From NCBI GenBank assembly GCA_902554655.1, contig CACDPE010000002.1, positions 62,001 through 126,000 of the forward strand: DNA of 64,000 nt, read 5' to 3'. Numbering within the stretch: position 1 is the first letter of the stretch; each line of letters opens with the position of its first letter. The notes beneath the pieces were generated by a model, which had not been told where the DNA came from, searched no databases, and saw only the letters and a program-made list of their open reading frames with translations. This DNA is from an uncultured Bacteroidota bacterium (lineage in GTDB: Bacteria > Bacteroidota > Bacteroidia > Flavobacteriales > Flavobacteriaceae). Made by a program: the position numbers and the translations under genes. Positions 10,729 to 20,469 of the stretch are shown piece after piece.

Positions 10729-11295
10729 TTAAAGATTTAAAACACCCTTGTAATAATTAGTATAGTTTCCAAGAGACTTTTCAGCATACACAGCATAGTA
10801 CCTATTTGTAAAATTTCTTAGTAATGGCCTAATGCCTAATTTAAAAGTAGGGTTCTTCCAGTACTCTTTTTTCTTTATTTCCCAGCCTGATTTTTCTAAT
10901 AGCCAGTCAAATTGCCATGCCTCAAATTCATGGTAATGACGATCCCATTCGTCATTCTTATTTTTATAAGCTCTAGAAAACCATAGGTTTAATGGAACTG
11001 TCACAAAAAGTCTTTTACAATTCAAATTTTTTAAAAGGGGAAAAGGAGAAACTAAATGTTCTAGAATTTCAAATCCAGTAACAAGATCAACCTCTTTAGG
11101 TATTTCAATGTTATATTCAAAATCAAAATCTTGACCTTTACTGTTAATGACCCTGTAACCTTCTTTTTCCATTATTTCTGAAAATGGATTTCTAATCCCA
11201 AGGTCATAAATTACTCCACCTTTAGGTAAAATACCTTTAAGCATTGTTAGGGTTTTTTTGTATCGGTATTTTGGAATTTTATTATACATTAACAC
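10729..11295 (-). CDS. Class I SAM-dependent methyltransferase-like protein
   Basis: GVIYDLGIRNPFSEIMEKEGYRVINSKGQDFDFEYNIEIPKEVDLVTGFEILEHLVSPFPLLKNL resembles the methyltransferase fold. Confidence 0.75.
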   Translation of the reverse strand: MLMYNKIPKYRYKKTLTMLKGILPKGGVIYDLGIRNPFSEIMEKEGYRVINSKGQDFDFEYNIEIPKEVDLVTGFEILEHLVSPFPLLKNLNCKRLFVTVPLNLWFSRAYKNKNDEWDRHYHEFEAWQFDWLLEKSGWEIKKKEYWKNPTFKLGIRPLLRNFTNRYYAVYAEKSLGNYTNYYKGVLNL

Positions 11296-13702
11296 TCTTT
11301 TTTATATAAAATCCTATTGAAAGTAATAAAATCAAAATTGAAAAAATAGAGATAATAGATCCAGTTAATATAATAGGAGGATCAAACCAAAAATGTAATT
11401 CATATTTTCCTGCAGGAACTTCCATCCCTCTTAGCAAATAATTAACTCTTTGATGACTTAAAGGTTTTGAATCAATGGATTTATCATCACTATTAACGAT
11501 CATAACATTCCAACCTTTATTGTAATAAGCCTCGGAAAAAACAGCAAACTGGTCTGAGATTACATCCACTTCATAAATCAATTTATTTGCTAGTTTTTCC
11601 TTTAGAACAATTGAGTTTTGTGGGTCTTTTTTATAAGATTTATCACTTATATTTTGAGATATCGCAGTTTTTTCAAAGTCTATGTTATTTAGCTGTAATA
11701 TTTCTTTATCAAAGCTTTCAACAGAAACTACCTCATCAACAAACCATGCAGAACCTAAAATATTTTCATTAGTTTTTAGCTCAAGTTCATTGTTTTGATT
11801 TACATCGATAATATACTTCACATTAAGCATATCAAGAACTTTGTAATTTCTGTTAAATAAATAAAAATCAAATAAGTCTTGCATTTTTTGTGGTCTAGCC
11901 GCATTATATCCAGAGATTGATTTGTGAAAATATGATGTACGACCGTTAGTTAAACCTCTGTATGGTTCAAAAACTCTAAAATCACTTTTGTCATTCTTTA
12001 TTTCAAGATCGAAAACATTTGCTTTAAAAGGATTAGAGATAGAAGATTTAGCAACAAAATCATCTTTGTTTACATATTTTTTATCAATAGACCATAAGTC
12101 AGTGGCTATGATTAAAAACAGAATCAATAAACTATAATTTTCTTTTATTTTTTTATTAATACTAGCATATAATACTCCAAAACATAGGATTACAAAAACA
12201 GAACTTCTTAAAATATCTGACTTATAAACTATGATTCTTTCATCTATAATCATTTTAAGTATTTCTGGATATTGATTAAATGGCTCAAAGTTGGATTTAA
12301 AATCAAATAAACTTTCACCAAAAAAATATAAAATACCAAATACTGAAAGAAAAGCTAATACAACTTTTAATAATTTCTTAAGTGTAATTATTTTTTCACT
12401 TCCTTTTTTATAAAACTTATATAGACCAAGAATAGCAATAAATGGAACCAAAAATTCAATTAATACTTGTATAGATGATACTGCTCGGAATTTATTGTAG
12501 AATGGAAAATAGTCTATAAATATATCTGTTAAAAAAGAAAAGTTTTTTCCCCAAGACAAAAACAAAGTGAATGCAAATGCGCTTAACACCCAAATTAAAT
12601 TTATTCGATCAAGGAAAAATAAACCAATAACAAATAAGAAAAATACTGTCACACCTATGTATGCTGGAGCCTCAACTATTGGTTGATCTCCCCAATAAAG
12701 TCTAGCATTTTCATAAATTATTTTAGCACTTTCGGAATCGTAATTTCTGAGATTTTTGAAAAAATTAGAATCTTTATCAATTAGATCTCCACTGCCACCA
12801 CCAGTGAATCTAGGAACAATTAGGTTAAAACTTTCAGTTATTCCATAGCTATATTCTGTAATATATTCACGAGTCAAACCACCTGTGTTTTGTCTCTTAG
12901 ATCCATCAGGATTAATTGTAAGTTCAGAGTTGCCTCTTGTGCTAAAATCTGTATATTCTTTAGTAGCAAGGATTGAAGTTGAATTTAGTGAAATTGCAAG
13001 AACTATTGCTCCAATAAAACCAGTATATTTTTTATAGTTAATATTCTTATTTTTTATTTCGTTAAATAAATGAATTAATGCTAAAAGACCAGATAACATC
13101 ACAAAGTAGTAAGTCATTTGATAATGATTTGCATTAATCTGTAACCCAAATCCTAGAGTTGCTAAAATGAATCCAATCAAGTATTTTTTTTCAAATAAAT
13201 TATATACTCCTGCAATAGCTATAGGAGCATACCCAATTGCAAGCGCTTTGGTATTATGTCCAACTCCTAATATTACAATAAGATAGGTCGAAAAAGCAAA
13301 AGCAAAAGCACCAATAACAGCAAATTTTTTTTCTATTTTAAGCGAAATTAAAAGAATGTAAAAGGATAATAAGTAGATAAATAAATAATCAGCAGGCCTT
13401 GGAAGAAACCTTAGGGTTTTATCAATTTTATCAAGTATGTCAAAAGGATATTTAACTGCAACTTGGAATGTAGGCATTCCTACAAATGCATTGTCTAGCC
13501 AGTAAGGCTCTTCATTGAAAGATTCTCTATGATCAACAATCTGTTTTGCCATTCCTGAAAACTGAACTATGTCAGACTGAAAAAGAGCCTTTCCTGAAAG
13601 TAATGGATTGAAATATGCTAAAGAGATAACTGCAAAAAAAGTGGTTATTGCTATGTGATAAATAGAATTACGTGTGAAAAAAAAATTAATCAATTTCTTC
13701 AT
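11282..13702 (-). CDS. YfhO family membrane protein
   Basis: 806 aa multi-pass protein with typical YfhO N-term (FNPLLSGKALFQSDIVQFSGMAKQI) and soluble C-terminal domain. Confidence 0.88.
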   Translation of the reverse strand: MKKLINFFFTRNSIYHIAITTFFAVISLAYFNPLLSGKALFQSDIVQFSGMAKQIVDHRESFNEEPYWLDNAFVGMPTFQVAVKYPFDILDKIDKTLRFLPRPADYLFIYLLSFYILLISLKIEKKFAVIGAFAFAFSTYLIVILGVGHNTKALAIGYAPIAIAGVYNLFEKKYLIGFILATLGFGLQINANHYQMTYYFVMLSGLLALIHLFNEIKNKNINYKKYTGFIGAIVLAISLNSTSILATKEYTDFSTRGNSELTINPDGSKRQNTGGLTREYITEYSYGITESFNLIVPRFTGGGSGDLIDKDSNFFKNLRNYDSESAKIIYENARLYWGDQPIVEAPAYIGVTVFFLFVIGLFFLDRINLIWVLSAFAFTLFLSWGKNFSFLTDIFIDYFPFYNKFRAVSSIQVLIEFLVPFIAILGLYKFYKKGSEKIITLKKLLKVVLAFLSVFGILYFFGESLFDFKSNFEPFNQYPEILKMIIDERIIVYKSDILRSSVFVILCFGVLYASINKKIKENYSLLILFLIIATDLWSIDKKYVNKDDFVAKSSISNPFKANVFDLEIKNDKSDFRVFEPYRGLTNGRTSYFHKSISGYNAARPQKMQDLFDFYLFNRNYKVLDMLNVKYIIDVNQNNELELKTNENILGSAWFVDEVVSVESFDKEILQLNNIDFEKTAISQNISDKSYKKDPQNSIVLKEKLANKLIYEVDVISDQFAVFSEAYYNKGWNVMIVNSDDKSIDSKPLSHQRVNYLLRGMEVPAGKYELHFWFDPPIILTGSIISIFSILILLLSIGFYIKKSVNV

Positions 13703-13916
13703 AATCTATGTATTCTCCTACCTGTTCCTTTTTTTTCTCTTCTTTTTTCGGAGCTTTATGAAACGGATTGTTTTGTCCTCCCATTTTGGTAAACTTTTCA
13801 AAGTTTTTTTTGATTATGTATCTTAATAAATATGGAGCAAGACGTTTAAGTAGATAGCTAAAAACAATAAAAAATAATAAAATGTATATAAAAATCATTA
13901 TAATTAATAATGTCAA
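13686..13916 (-). CDS. DUF4834-like small membrane protein
   Basis: One TM segment followed by a charged tail; adjacent to YfhO as commonly seen in Flavobacteriia. Confidence 0.65.
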   Translation of the reverse strand: MTLLIIMIFIYILLFFIVFSYLLKRLAPYLLRYIIKKNFEKFTKMGGQNNPFHKAPKKEEKKKEQVGEYIDYEEID

Positions 13917-13962
13917 AAATACAATTAATCAAATAATGGTTTTAAATTCAGCTATATTTTAA

Positions 13963-15054
13963 ATGAAAAATAAATTATTTGTAATCATCATATTTTGTTC
14001 ATCATGTTTATTTTCACAATATACAGAAACGATTAATTCAAATAGACCAGGTACTTCACACGGTGCATTCTCCGTTGGACGAGATGTTTTACAATTTGAA
14101 GTTGGATTAAAAAACTATTCTTTAACTCATTCAAACTTAAATAATTCAAAAATTAATGGGTTAAGTTCGTCTTATAATGTTAGGTATGGACTGTACTTAG
14201 AAAATCTAGAAATATTTTTAAAGGGCAGTTATAATTATAGTGACATTATTGATAATTATAAAACTTATTCCACTGATACTCAAAAATTTTTAGCAGAACA
14301 TTCCTTGGGTTTAAAGTATTTAATTTTTGACCCTTTCAAAAATAAAAAATGGTATAGTCAAGATTTATATAGCTGGAACTCAAATAAAAAAATTAGATGG
14401 ACTGATTTAATTCCTGCTATTTCAGTTTTTATAGGTGCTGATTATTTATTTAGTGATAACATACATTATGATGATCCATATTTTAACTTGAAAAAAGAAA
14501 GCTTTGGATATGAAGATCAGAAAACTTTATCTCCTTTTTTTGGTATTGCAACTCAAAATCATTTTTTAGGAAAATGGGTTATTGTCAATAATTTATCATT
14601 AGAAAATGTCGGATCAGATTATGGAAAGTTAAATTACATTTTTACTTTAATTCATAATTTGAGCAATCCAAAATGGAGCATTTTTGCAGAATATCAAATT
14701 ATAGAAAACGATATATATTCAGACAACTTTTTTAAATTTGGAATAGCTAATCTAATCTCAAAAAATTTACAAGTAGATTTAAATTTTGGGGGTAGCTTTA
14801 AAGATACGCCTTCCAAAAGTTATATTGACTTAGGTTTTTCAAAACGATTTGATTGGCATAAGGATAAACTACCAATTGATAGAAAGAAATTAAAAGAGTT
14901 TAGAGATAAGAAAAAACAAGAAAAGAAAACAGAAAAAAGCAATAGAAAAGATTCTAAAAATGTTGGAAAACAAAATAAAAAACAATCAAGGCAAGAAAAA
15001 AAACAATTAAAAAAATCTAGTAAGCCTAATAAAAAGAAATTTTTAATATTCTAA
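13963..15054 (+). CDS. Predicted outer-membrane beta-barrel protein with Lys-rich C-terminal extension
   Basis: Signal peptide, ETINSNRPGTSHGAFSVGRDVLQFEVGL start typical of transporter/OMP-like Bacteroidetes proteins, alternating beta pattern, then a basic tail. Confidence 0.65.
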   Translation: MKNKLFVIIIFCSSCLFSQYTETINSNRPGTSHGAFSVGRDVLQFEVGLKNYSLTHSNLNNSKINGLSSSYNVRYGLYLENLEIFLKGSYNYSDIIDNYKTYSTDTQKFLAEHSLGLKYLIFDPFKNKKWYSQDLYSWNSNKKIRWTDLIPAISVFIGADYLFSDNIHYDDPYFNLKKESFGYEDQKTLSPFFGIATQNHFLGKWVIVNNLSLENVGSDYGKLNYIFTLIHNLSNPKWSIFAEYQIIENDIYSDNFFKFGIANLISKNLQVDLNFGGSFKDTPSKSYIDLGFSKRFDWHKDKLPIDRKKLKEFRDKKKQEKKTEKSNRKDSKNVGKQNKKQSRQEKKQLKKSSKPNKKKFLIF

Positions 15055-16181
15055 TGATTAAGATTATTACTGTTAAAACCCATAAACAAATTAAAGACTT
15101 TGTAATGTTTCCATTTAAACTATATAAAAACTGTGATTATTGGGTTCCGCCTATAATTAAAGAGGAAATTGAGGCAATGGATACTAGTAAAAACCCAGTA
15201 TTTAAAAATGCAGAAGCAGAGTTTTATCTTGCCTTTGATGAAAAAGAAAATATTGTCGGAAGAATTGCAGCTATTGTTAATTGGGTAGAAATAAAAGATC
15301 AGAAAAAAAATAAATTAAGGTTTGGGTGGTATGATACGATTGATGATATAGGTGTCAGCAGGAAGTTAATTGAAAAAGTATTAGAATTTGGTAAAGAAAG
15401 AAAATTAGAATTTATTGAAGGCCCAGTTGGTTTTTCAAATATGGATAAAGCTGGATTGTTGACTTATGGTTATGATGAGCTAAACACTATGATTACATGG
15501 TATCATTATCCTTATCAGAAGGAACATCTTATTAAATTAGGTCTTAAACAATTAGCAGAATGGGTTGAGTACAAAATCAAAATTTTTTCTGCTGAAGATG
15601 CTCCTGAAAAAGTTAAGAAATTTTCAAAAATAATTCAGCAAAGGTATAATCTTAAGGTTGTAAATTTTAAATCAACAAAGCAGATTATACCTTATGTAGA
15701 TAAAATGTTTGAGCTATTAAATGTAACCTATTCTAATCTTCAGACATATGTAACAATAAAGCAATATCAAATTGATTTTTACAAAGAGAAATTTATCAAA
15801 TACATTCATCCAGATTTTATTAAATGCTGTTTGGATGAGAATGATAATCTAATCGCTTTTTTAATTACCATGCCTTCATTTTCCAGAGCATTAAAAAAAA
15901 TAAATGGTAAAATTGGTCTAATGGGCTATTTTCATCTTTTTAAAGCTCAACATTTTAATGATAGAGTTTCACTTTACCTGATTGGTGTTGATCCTAAGTA
16001 TCAAAGTAAAGGTGTAACAGCTGTTATTTTTAATGAATTACAGCAAACATTTAACAATAGAGGAATTCTTGAAGTTGAAACTAATCCAGAGCTTGTTGAA
16101 AACAAAGCTATTCAAGCATTTTGGAAAAATTATGAAAGTACTCTGCATAAAAGAAGAGCAACATTTACTAAGAAAATCTAG
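15054..16181 (+). CDS. GNAT-like N-acetyltransferase family protein
   Basis: EEIEAMDTSKNPVFKNAEAEFYLAFDEKENIVGRIAAIVN and YLIGVDPKYQSKGVTAVIFNEL resemble acetyltransferase motifs. Confidence 0.7.
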   Translation: MIKIITVKTHKQIKDFVMFPFKLYKNCDYWVPPIIKEEIEAMDTSKNPVFKNAEAEFYLAFDEKENIVGRIAAIVNWVEIKDQKKNKLRFGWYDTIDDIGVSRKLIEKVLEFGKERKLEFIEGPVGFSNMDKAGLLTYGYDELNTMITWYHYPYQKEHLIKLGLKQLAEWVEYKIKIFSAEDAPEKVKKFSKIIQQRYNLKVVNFKSTKQIIPYVDKMFELLNVTYSNLQTYVTIKQYQIDFYKEKFIKYIHPDFIKCCLDENDNLIAFLITMPSFSRALKKINGKIGLMGYFHLFKAQHFNDRVSLYLIGVDPKYQSKGVTAVIFNELQQTFNNRGILEVETNPELVENKAIQAFWKNYESTLHKRRATFTKKI

Positions 16182-16183
16182 AG

Positions 16184-17566
16184 ATGGAAATCAATGATGA
16201 TATAGTTGCAATTTCATCTGCTCCTGGAATGGGAGCAATAGCAATAATAAGAATCTCTGGACCTAATACAATTTCTAAATTTCAACCTTTTTTTAATTCA
16301 AAAAAGAAAAAAAAATTAGCAAATCAAAATTCTCATACTCTTCACTTTGGAGAGTTTGTTATAGATGATAATGTCATTGATGAAGTGTTAGTGTCTATTT
16401 TTAAAAAAGGAAAATCTTTTACTGGAGATGAGTCAGTTGAAATAACTTGCCATGGTTCAACATTTATTCAAAAATCTATTGTAGAAACTTTATTAAAAAA
16501 TAATATTAGGCTTGCTAAGCCAGGAGAGTTTACGATGAGAGCTTTCTTGAATGGTAAGCTTGATTTGACTCAGGCTGAGGCTGTTTCGGATTTAATTTAT
16601 TCAGATTCACAGGCAATGCATAAAATTTCTCTTAATCAAATGAGAGGAGGATTTCAAAGTGAACTTAAGCTATTAAGAGCGGACCTTCTTCATTTTTTGT
16701 CAATGATTGAGCTAGAGTTAGATTTTTCTGAAGAAGATGTTTCATTTGCTAATAAAGAAGATTTAATTAAGCTCGTTGATAAAGTTGAAAAGAAATTAAT
16801 CTCCCTAAAGGATAGTTTTAAACTTGGAAATGCAATTAAAAATGGAGTTCCAGTAGCAATTGTAGGCAAGCCAAATGCTGGGAAGTCCTCTCTACTAAAT
16901 TCATTATTAAACGAAGACAAAGCGATAGTTTCAAATATTCCAGGAACAACTAGAGACGCTATTGAAGATACGATGTTTATTAATGGAATTAAATTTAGAT
17001 TTATTGATACTGCTGGATTAAGAGAAACATCAAATGAAATTGAAATTAAAGGAATTGAGAGAACTAAAGAGAAAATTTTAAAATCTTCAGTCTTAATTTA
17101 TTTATTTGATATCAATGATACTAATGAAAAGGAGATTTTAAATGATTTTGAAAAGTTTCATACCAATGATTTAAAAATCATATTAGTCAGAAACAAAATT
17201 GATTTAAAAAGTAAAACCAAAATTAATATAGACAACTTTAAAAAATACAATATCAAATCAATTTTAGAAATATCAGCAATTGATAAAGACTCAGTTAGTG
17301 TTTTTCGAGAAAAATTATCAAATGAATTTGGTAGTGATTCATCTGATAATGGTGTTATTGTAACAAACTTAAGACATTATAATGCTCTTTCTGAATCAAT
17401 CAACGCAATTGAAAAAGTAAAAGAGGCAATTGAAAACGAAGTCCCGGGAGATTTACTTTCAATTGATTTAAGAAATGTAATTGATTCTGTTGGTGAAATT
17501 ACAGGCGAAATTAGTAATGATGAAATGTTGGGAAATATATTCTCTAACTTTTGTATTGGTAAGTAA
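16184..17566 (+). CDS. mnmE: tRNA modification GTPase MnmE
   Basis: DDIVAISSAPGMGAIAIIRISGP start; G domain GKPNAGKSSLLNSLL, DTAGLRET; C-terminal FCIGK. Confidence 0.98.
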   Translation: MEINDDIVAISSAPGMGAIAIIRISGPNTISKFQPFFNSKKKKKLANQNSHTLHFGEFVIDDNVIDEVLVSIFKKGKSFTGDESVEITCHGSTFIQKSIVETLLKNNIRLAKPGEFTMRAFLNGKLDLTQAEAVSDLIYSDSQAMHKISLNQMRGGFQSELKLLRADLLHFLSMIELELDFSEEDVSFANKEDLIKLVDKVEKKLISLKDSFKLGNAIKNGVPVAIVGKPNAGKSSLLNSLLNEDKAIVSNIPGTTRDAIEDTMFINGIKFRFIDTAGLRETSNEIEIKGIERTKEKILKSSVLIYLFDINDTNEKEILNDFEKFHTNDLKIILVRNKIDLKSKTKINIDNFKKYNIKSILEISAIDKDSVSVFREKLSNEFGSDSSDNGVIVTNLRHYNALSESINAIEKVKEAIENEVPGDLLSIDLRNVIDSVGEITGEISNDEMLGNIFSNFCIGK

Positions 17567-17666
17567 CGAAAGTTTCCTTTATTATATAAATACATTCTTC
17601 TACTTACTTTAACCCATATGGTATTTACTTTTACTTTCTTTTGTTTGGATAATATTTGTAAATAAA

Positions 17667-17729
17667 GTGTACGAAAAGTGTACTAAAAATAAAGATTAGT
17701 ACACAAAGTGTACGAAATAGTGTACGAAA
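17667..17729. repeat. Cluster of GTGTAC(G/T)AAA direct repeats with one inverted copy
   Basis: GTGTACGAAA at 17667-17676, GTGTACTAAA at 17678-17687, GTGTACGAAA at 17708-17717 and 17720-17729; inverted TTAGTACAC at 17696-17704. Confidence 0.9.
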
Positions 17730-17787
17730 AAGTGGATGCCCTAAAAAAAGGGATAATTTCATATATTAGGTTGATAAATAACCTTCA

Positions 17788-17970
17788 TTGAAGTTGAAAA
17801 AAGAACATAGAATTCTGTTATTATACATATTATTTGTTCCGTGTTATCTTTTCTGGCTTCACGAGTATTTAAATGGTAGAGCTGGTGATTGGTTTGAATT
17901 TGCATATATGAACTTCTTGCTTGCTATATGTACTTGGGTTGTTTTTTTCAGAAAAGAAAAGAAAAAATGA
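17788..17970 (+). CDS. Small two-TM hypothetical protein
   Basis: 60 aa hydrophobic ORF (TTG start); its stop overlaps the likely downstream start (ATGA at 17967-17970). Confidence 0.6.
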   Translation: MKLKKEHRILLLYILFVPCYLFWLHEYLNGRAGDWFEFAYMNFLLAICTWVVFFRKEKKK

Positions 17971-19058
17971 AAAAATATTTAAATCTCATAATTATTTCTT
18001 TAATCTTTTCTTGTGCATCACCACCTGATATAAAAGAAATTAAAGGAATTACTTTAAAAGCTCCAAAGCCGGAAAATATTGAAAAGTTTTTAAATTTTGT
18101 TACAGATGTTTTAGATCCAGATGAAATAAATACAATTATTTTCAGAATAGGATGGAATTATGAATTTTCTTCACATCCTGAGTTAATTGATGAAGATGCT
18201 CTATCTAAAGCTGAGGTGAAAAAAATTGTCAAACATTGTAATTCTCTTGGAATTCAAGTAATTCCACAAATAAATTTACTAGGCCACCAATCAACTTTAA
18301 TAAGAGATCAGAATGGCATAGCAATCAAAACAAAGTTGAGACCTCTTCTAGCTAATTATCCAGAATTTGACGAAACACCAGAGATTAAATTACCAGAAAA
18401 TTATAAGTGGCCAAATGAAGACGGATTGTATACAAAAAGTTATTGCCCTCTTCACCCAGATGTTCATGAAATTGTCTTGGCTATTGTCGACGAGTTAATA
18501 AACGTATTTGGATCAAAATATTTTCACGCAGGAATGGATGAGGTTTTTTATATCGGAAATGATAATTGCTCAAGATGTTCAGGAAAAAGCAAGGCAAAAT
18601 TATTTGCTGATGAAGTAAATTTAGTAAACTCATTTTTAAAAGAAAAAAACGTGGAACTTATGATTTGGGGTGATCGTATGATTGATGGTTTTGAAACTGG
18701 TTTAGGAATGTGGGAAGCAAGTGAAAATAACACTCATGGTTCTGTAGATCTAATTGATAAAAATGTTATTGTTACAGATTGGCATTATAGAACAGTAACA
18801 AATACACATGATTATTTTATTAAAAAAGGTTTTAGAGTTATAACCTGCCCATGGAACGTTACAGATGTGGCGGTTGGAAATTATGAAAATTACAAAAAAA
18901 ATAATAGTGATTTGTATTTAGGATTATTACAAACGGTATGGATGCCTTCGGAAGATTTTATTGATCTATACTATGACAGACCAGTAGATGTCGTTGAAAG
19001 GAGAAGAAGATCAATTGATACATATAAAAAACTTGTTTCACTTTGGAAATCTGAATAA
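17967..19058 (+). CDS. GH20-like beta-N-acetylhexosaminidase family lipoprotein
   Basis: Better start than the track's 17928: MKKYLNLIIISLIFSCASPPD lipobox. GH20-like HAGMDEVF catalytic motif, WGDRM, barrel-like layout. Confidence 0.8.
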   Translation: MKKYLNLIIISLIFSCASPPDIKEIKGITLKAPKPENIEKFLNFVTDVLDPDEINTIIFRIGWNYEFSSHPELIDEDALSKAEVKKIVKHCNSLGIQVIPQINLLGHQSTLIRDQNGIAIKTKLRPLLANYPEFDETPEIKLPENYKWPNEDGLYTKSYCPLHPDVHEIVLAIVDELINVFGSKYFHAGMDEVFYIGNDNCSRCSGKSKAKLFADEVNLVNSFLKEKNVELMIWGDRMIDGFETGLGMWEASENNTHGSVDLIDKNVIVTDWHYRTVTNTHDYFIKKGFRVITCPWNVTDVAVGNYENYKKNNSDLYLGLLQTVWMPSEDFIDLYYDRPVDVVERRRRSIDTYKKLVSLWKSE

Positions 19059-19063
19059 AAACA

Positions 19064-19168
19064 TTGAGTAAAAAAATTATTCTTGTAGTTATAATTCTTG
19101 CTTTTATATATTTACGGGTTGAACTTGGAGTAGGAATTTTTTTCCAAGATGATTGGGGAGGAGATTAA
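19064..19168 (+). CDS. Very small single-TM protein (34 aa)
   Basis: TTG start; MSKKIILVVIILAFIYLRVELGVGIFFQDDWGGD, not in ORF track. Confidence 0.35.
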   Translation: MSKKIILVVIILAFIYLRVELGVGIFFQDDWGGD

Positions 19169-19359
19169 TTTTCAATTAATATTGAATCTCCTTGCTGAAT
19201 TTTTTCTTTTGCTAATCTTAATTTCTCCTCTATCTCAATTCTTGATTCTTTAATCTTTTTTGCAGTTTGTTTAGTATTATAGTCAGTCCATAACATAAGA
19301 AATACTGTGAAAATAAAAATTGATATAATTAAAATTTTATACTCTTTAGATTCCTTCAT
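19165..19359 (-). CDS. Small single-TM protein with charged helical tail
   Basis: 64 aa, one TM, overlaps next gene by 4 nt. Confidence 0.55.
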   Translation of the reverse strand: MKESKEYKILIISIFIFTVFLMLWTDYNTKQTAKKIKESRIEIEEKLRLAKEKIQQGDSILIEN

Positions 19360-19544
19360 TTTTTATTCTTAAAATAAATACTCAATGAAATCGGTAACAT
19401 TGTAATTACAAAATAAATAACATATGTCAGACTTGAATTCAAAAAGCCAGGTAAGTAATCACTAGTCAAATCACTCATAACAAAAAAAAATAGAGCTAAA
19501 ATCATTGTTAAACTAGCACCATTATTAATAAATATTTTTTTCAT
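19356..19544 (-). CDS. Small membrane protein
   Basis: 62 aa hydrophobic ORF, 4-nt overlaps with both neighbours suggest an operon. Confidence 0.55.
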   Translation of the reverse strand: MKKIFINNGASLTMILALFFFVMSDLTSDYLPGFLNSSLTYVIYFVITMLPISLSIYFKNKK

Positions 19545-19957
19545 TTACTTAATCTAAAAGTTATTGGAATAGAAAAAGGCACTCTAACAGCTTTTCCATT
19601 AACTCTGCCAGGTCTTAGTTTAGGAATCAACGAAACTATTCTTTTTGCCTCAGCTTCAAGCATAGGGTCAGGTCCTCTTGCTCTGATTTTATCAATATAT
19701 CCCCCTGTTCCAATTATAAATTGTACAAAAACTCTACCTTCAATTTTTCTTCTTTGAGCGATTTTTGGATACCTAAGATTCTTAATAATATGGGTTTGGA
19801 TTTTTTTCTGGAAACAATTTCTCAATTGTTGATTTTTCATATTTACTTCACATCCTGGATAAATTGGAATTCTCTCCACGCTATTAAAATCAAATTCTTT
19901 TTCCTGACTTAATAAGGTTGAGGAGAAAAATAGTAATAGTAGAATTAGTTGCTTCAT
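19541..19957 (-). CDS. TonB C-terminal domain protein (energy transducer TonB-like)
   Basis: PIYPGCE...NLRYPKIAQRRKIEGRVFVQFIIGTGGYIDKIRARGPDPMLEAEAKRIVSLIPKLRPGRVNGKAVRVPFSIPITFRL matches the TonB_C pattern. Confidence 0.9.
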   Translation of the reverse strand: MKQLILLLLFFSSTLLSQEKEFDFNSVERIPIYPGCEVNMKNQQLRNCFQKKIQTHIIKNLRYPKIAQRRKIEGRVFVQFIIGTGGYIDKIRARGPDPMLEAEAKRIVSLIPKLRPGRVNGKAVRVPFSIPITFRLSK

Positions 19958-20014
19958 ATTTAGTTTATGATGTAATTACTGTATAAAGAACCAAGCAAAT
20001 AGTAAAATAAAATA

Positions 20015-20347
20015 CTAAAGTTTTTTATAAGTTGAATTCCCATAGCCCAGGATTGGATAAAATATAAAAGGAAGAAAAAGTAATCCAATTGTAAAACCAA
20101 CTCCTTTTCCAAAGGATTTTGAAAGTAAGTTAGTCATCCAAATACCAATCCCTATGCCTACTATTGGTATAAAAAATAAAAATAAAAACCACCAGGGTTT
20201 TCCTAAAATATCCAGTAAAACCAATGTTGAATATATAGGTATAATTGATGTCCATCCCGGTTTACCTGCTTTTGTGTAAATTAACCATGTTGGTATTATA
20301 ACTAAAGGAACAATAAAGAAAACTATGAAAAGAAACAATACACTCAT
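20015..20347 (-). CDS. DUF5684-like membrane protein
   Basis: IYTKAGKPGWTSIIPIYSTLVLLDILGKPWWFLFLFFIPIVGIGIGIWMTNLLSKSFGKGVGFTIGLLFLPFIFYPILGYGNSTY is typical. Confidence 0.8.
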   Translation of the reverse strand: MSVLFLFIVFFIVPLVIIPTWLIYTKAGKPGWTSIIPIYSTLVLLDILGKPWWFLFLFFIPIVGIGIGIWMTNLLSKSFGKGVGFTIGLLFLPFIFYPILGYGNSTYKKL

Positions 20348-20469
20348 ATTTAAATTTAAAAAAATTATGAATTATATCTTTTCAAATAAATACACATAAT
20401 ATAATATTTATTAAATATTTAATTTACAACTCTAAATATTTAAATTTCAATAAATTAACTTTATAAAAA

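Noticed and set aside
17667-17729. GTGTACGAAA repeats as a CRISPR array
   Set aside because: Repeat units of ~10 bp with irregular spacing, one inverted, no spacers of CRISPR length and no cas genes.
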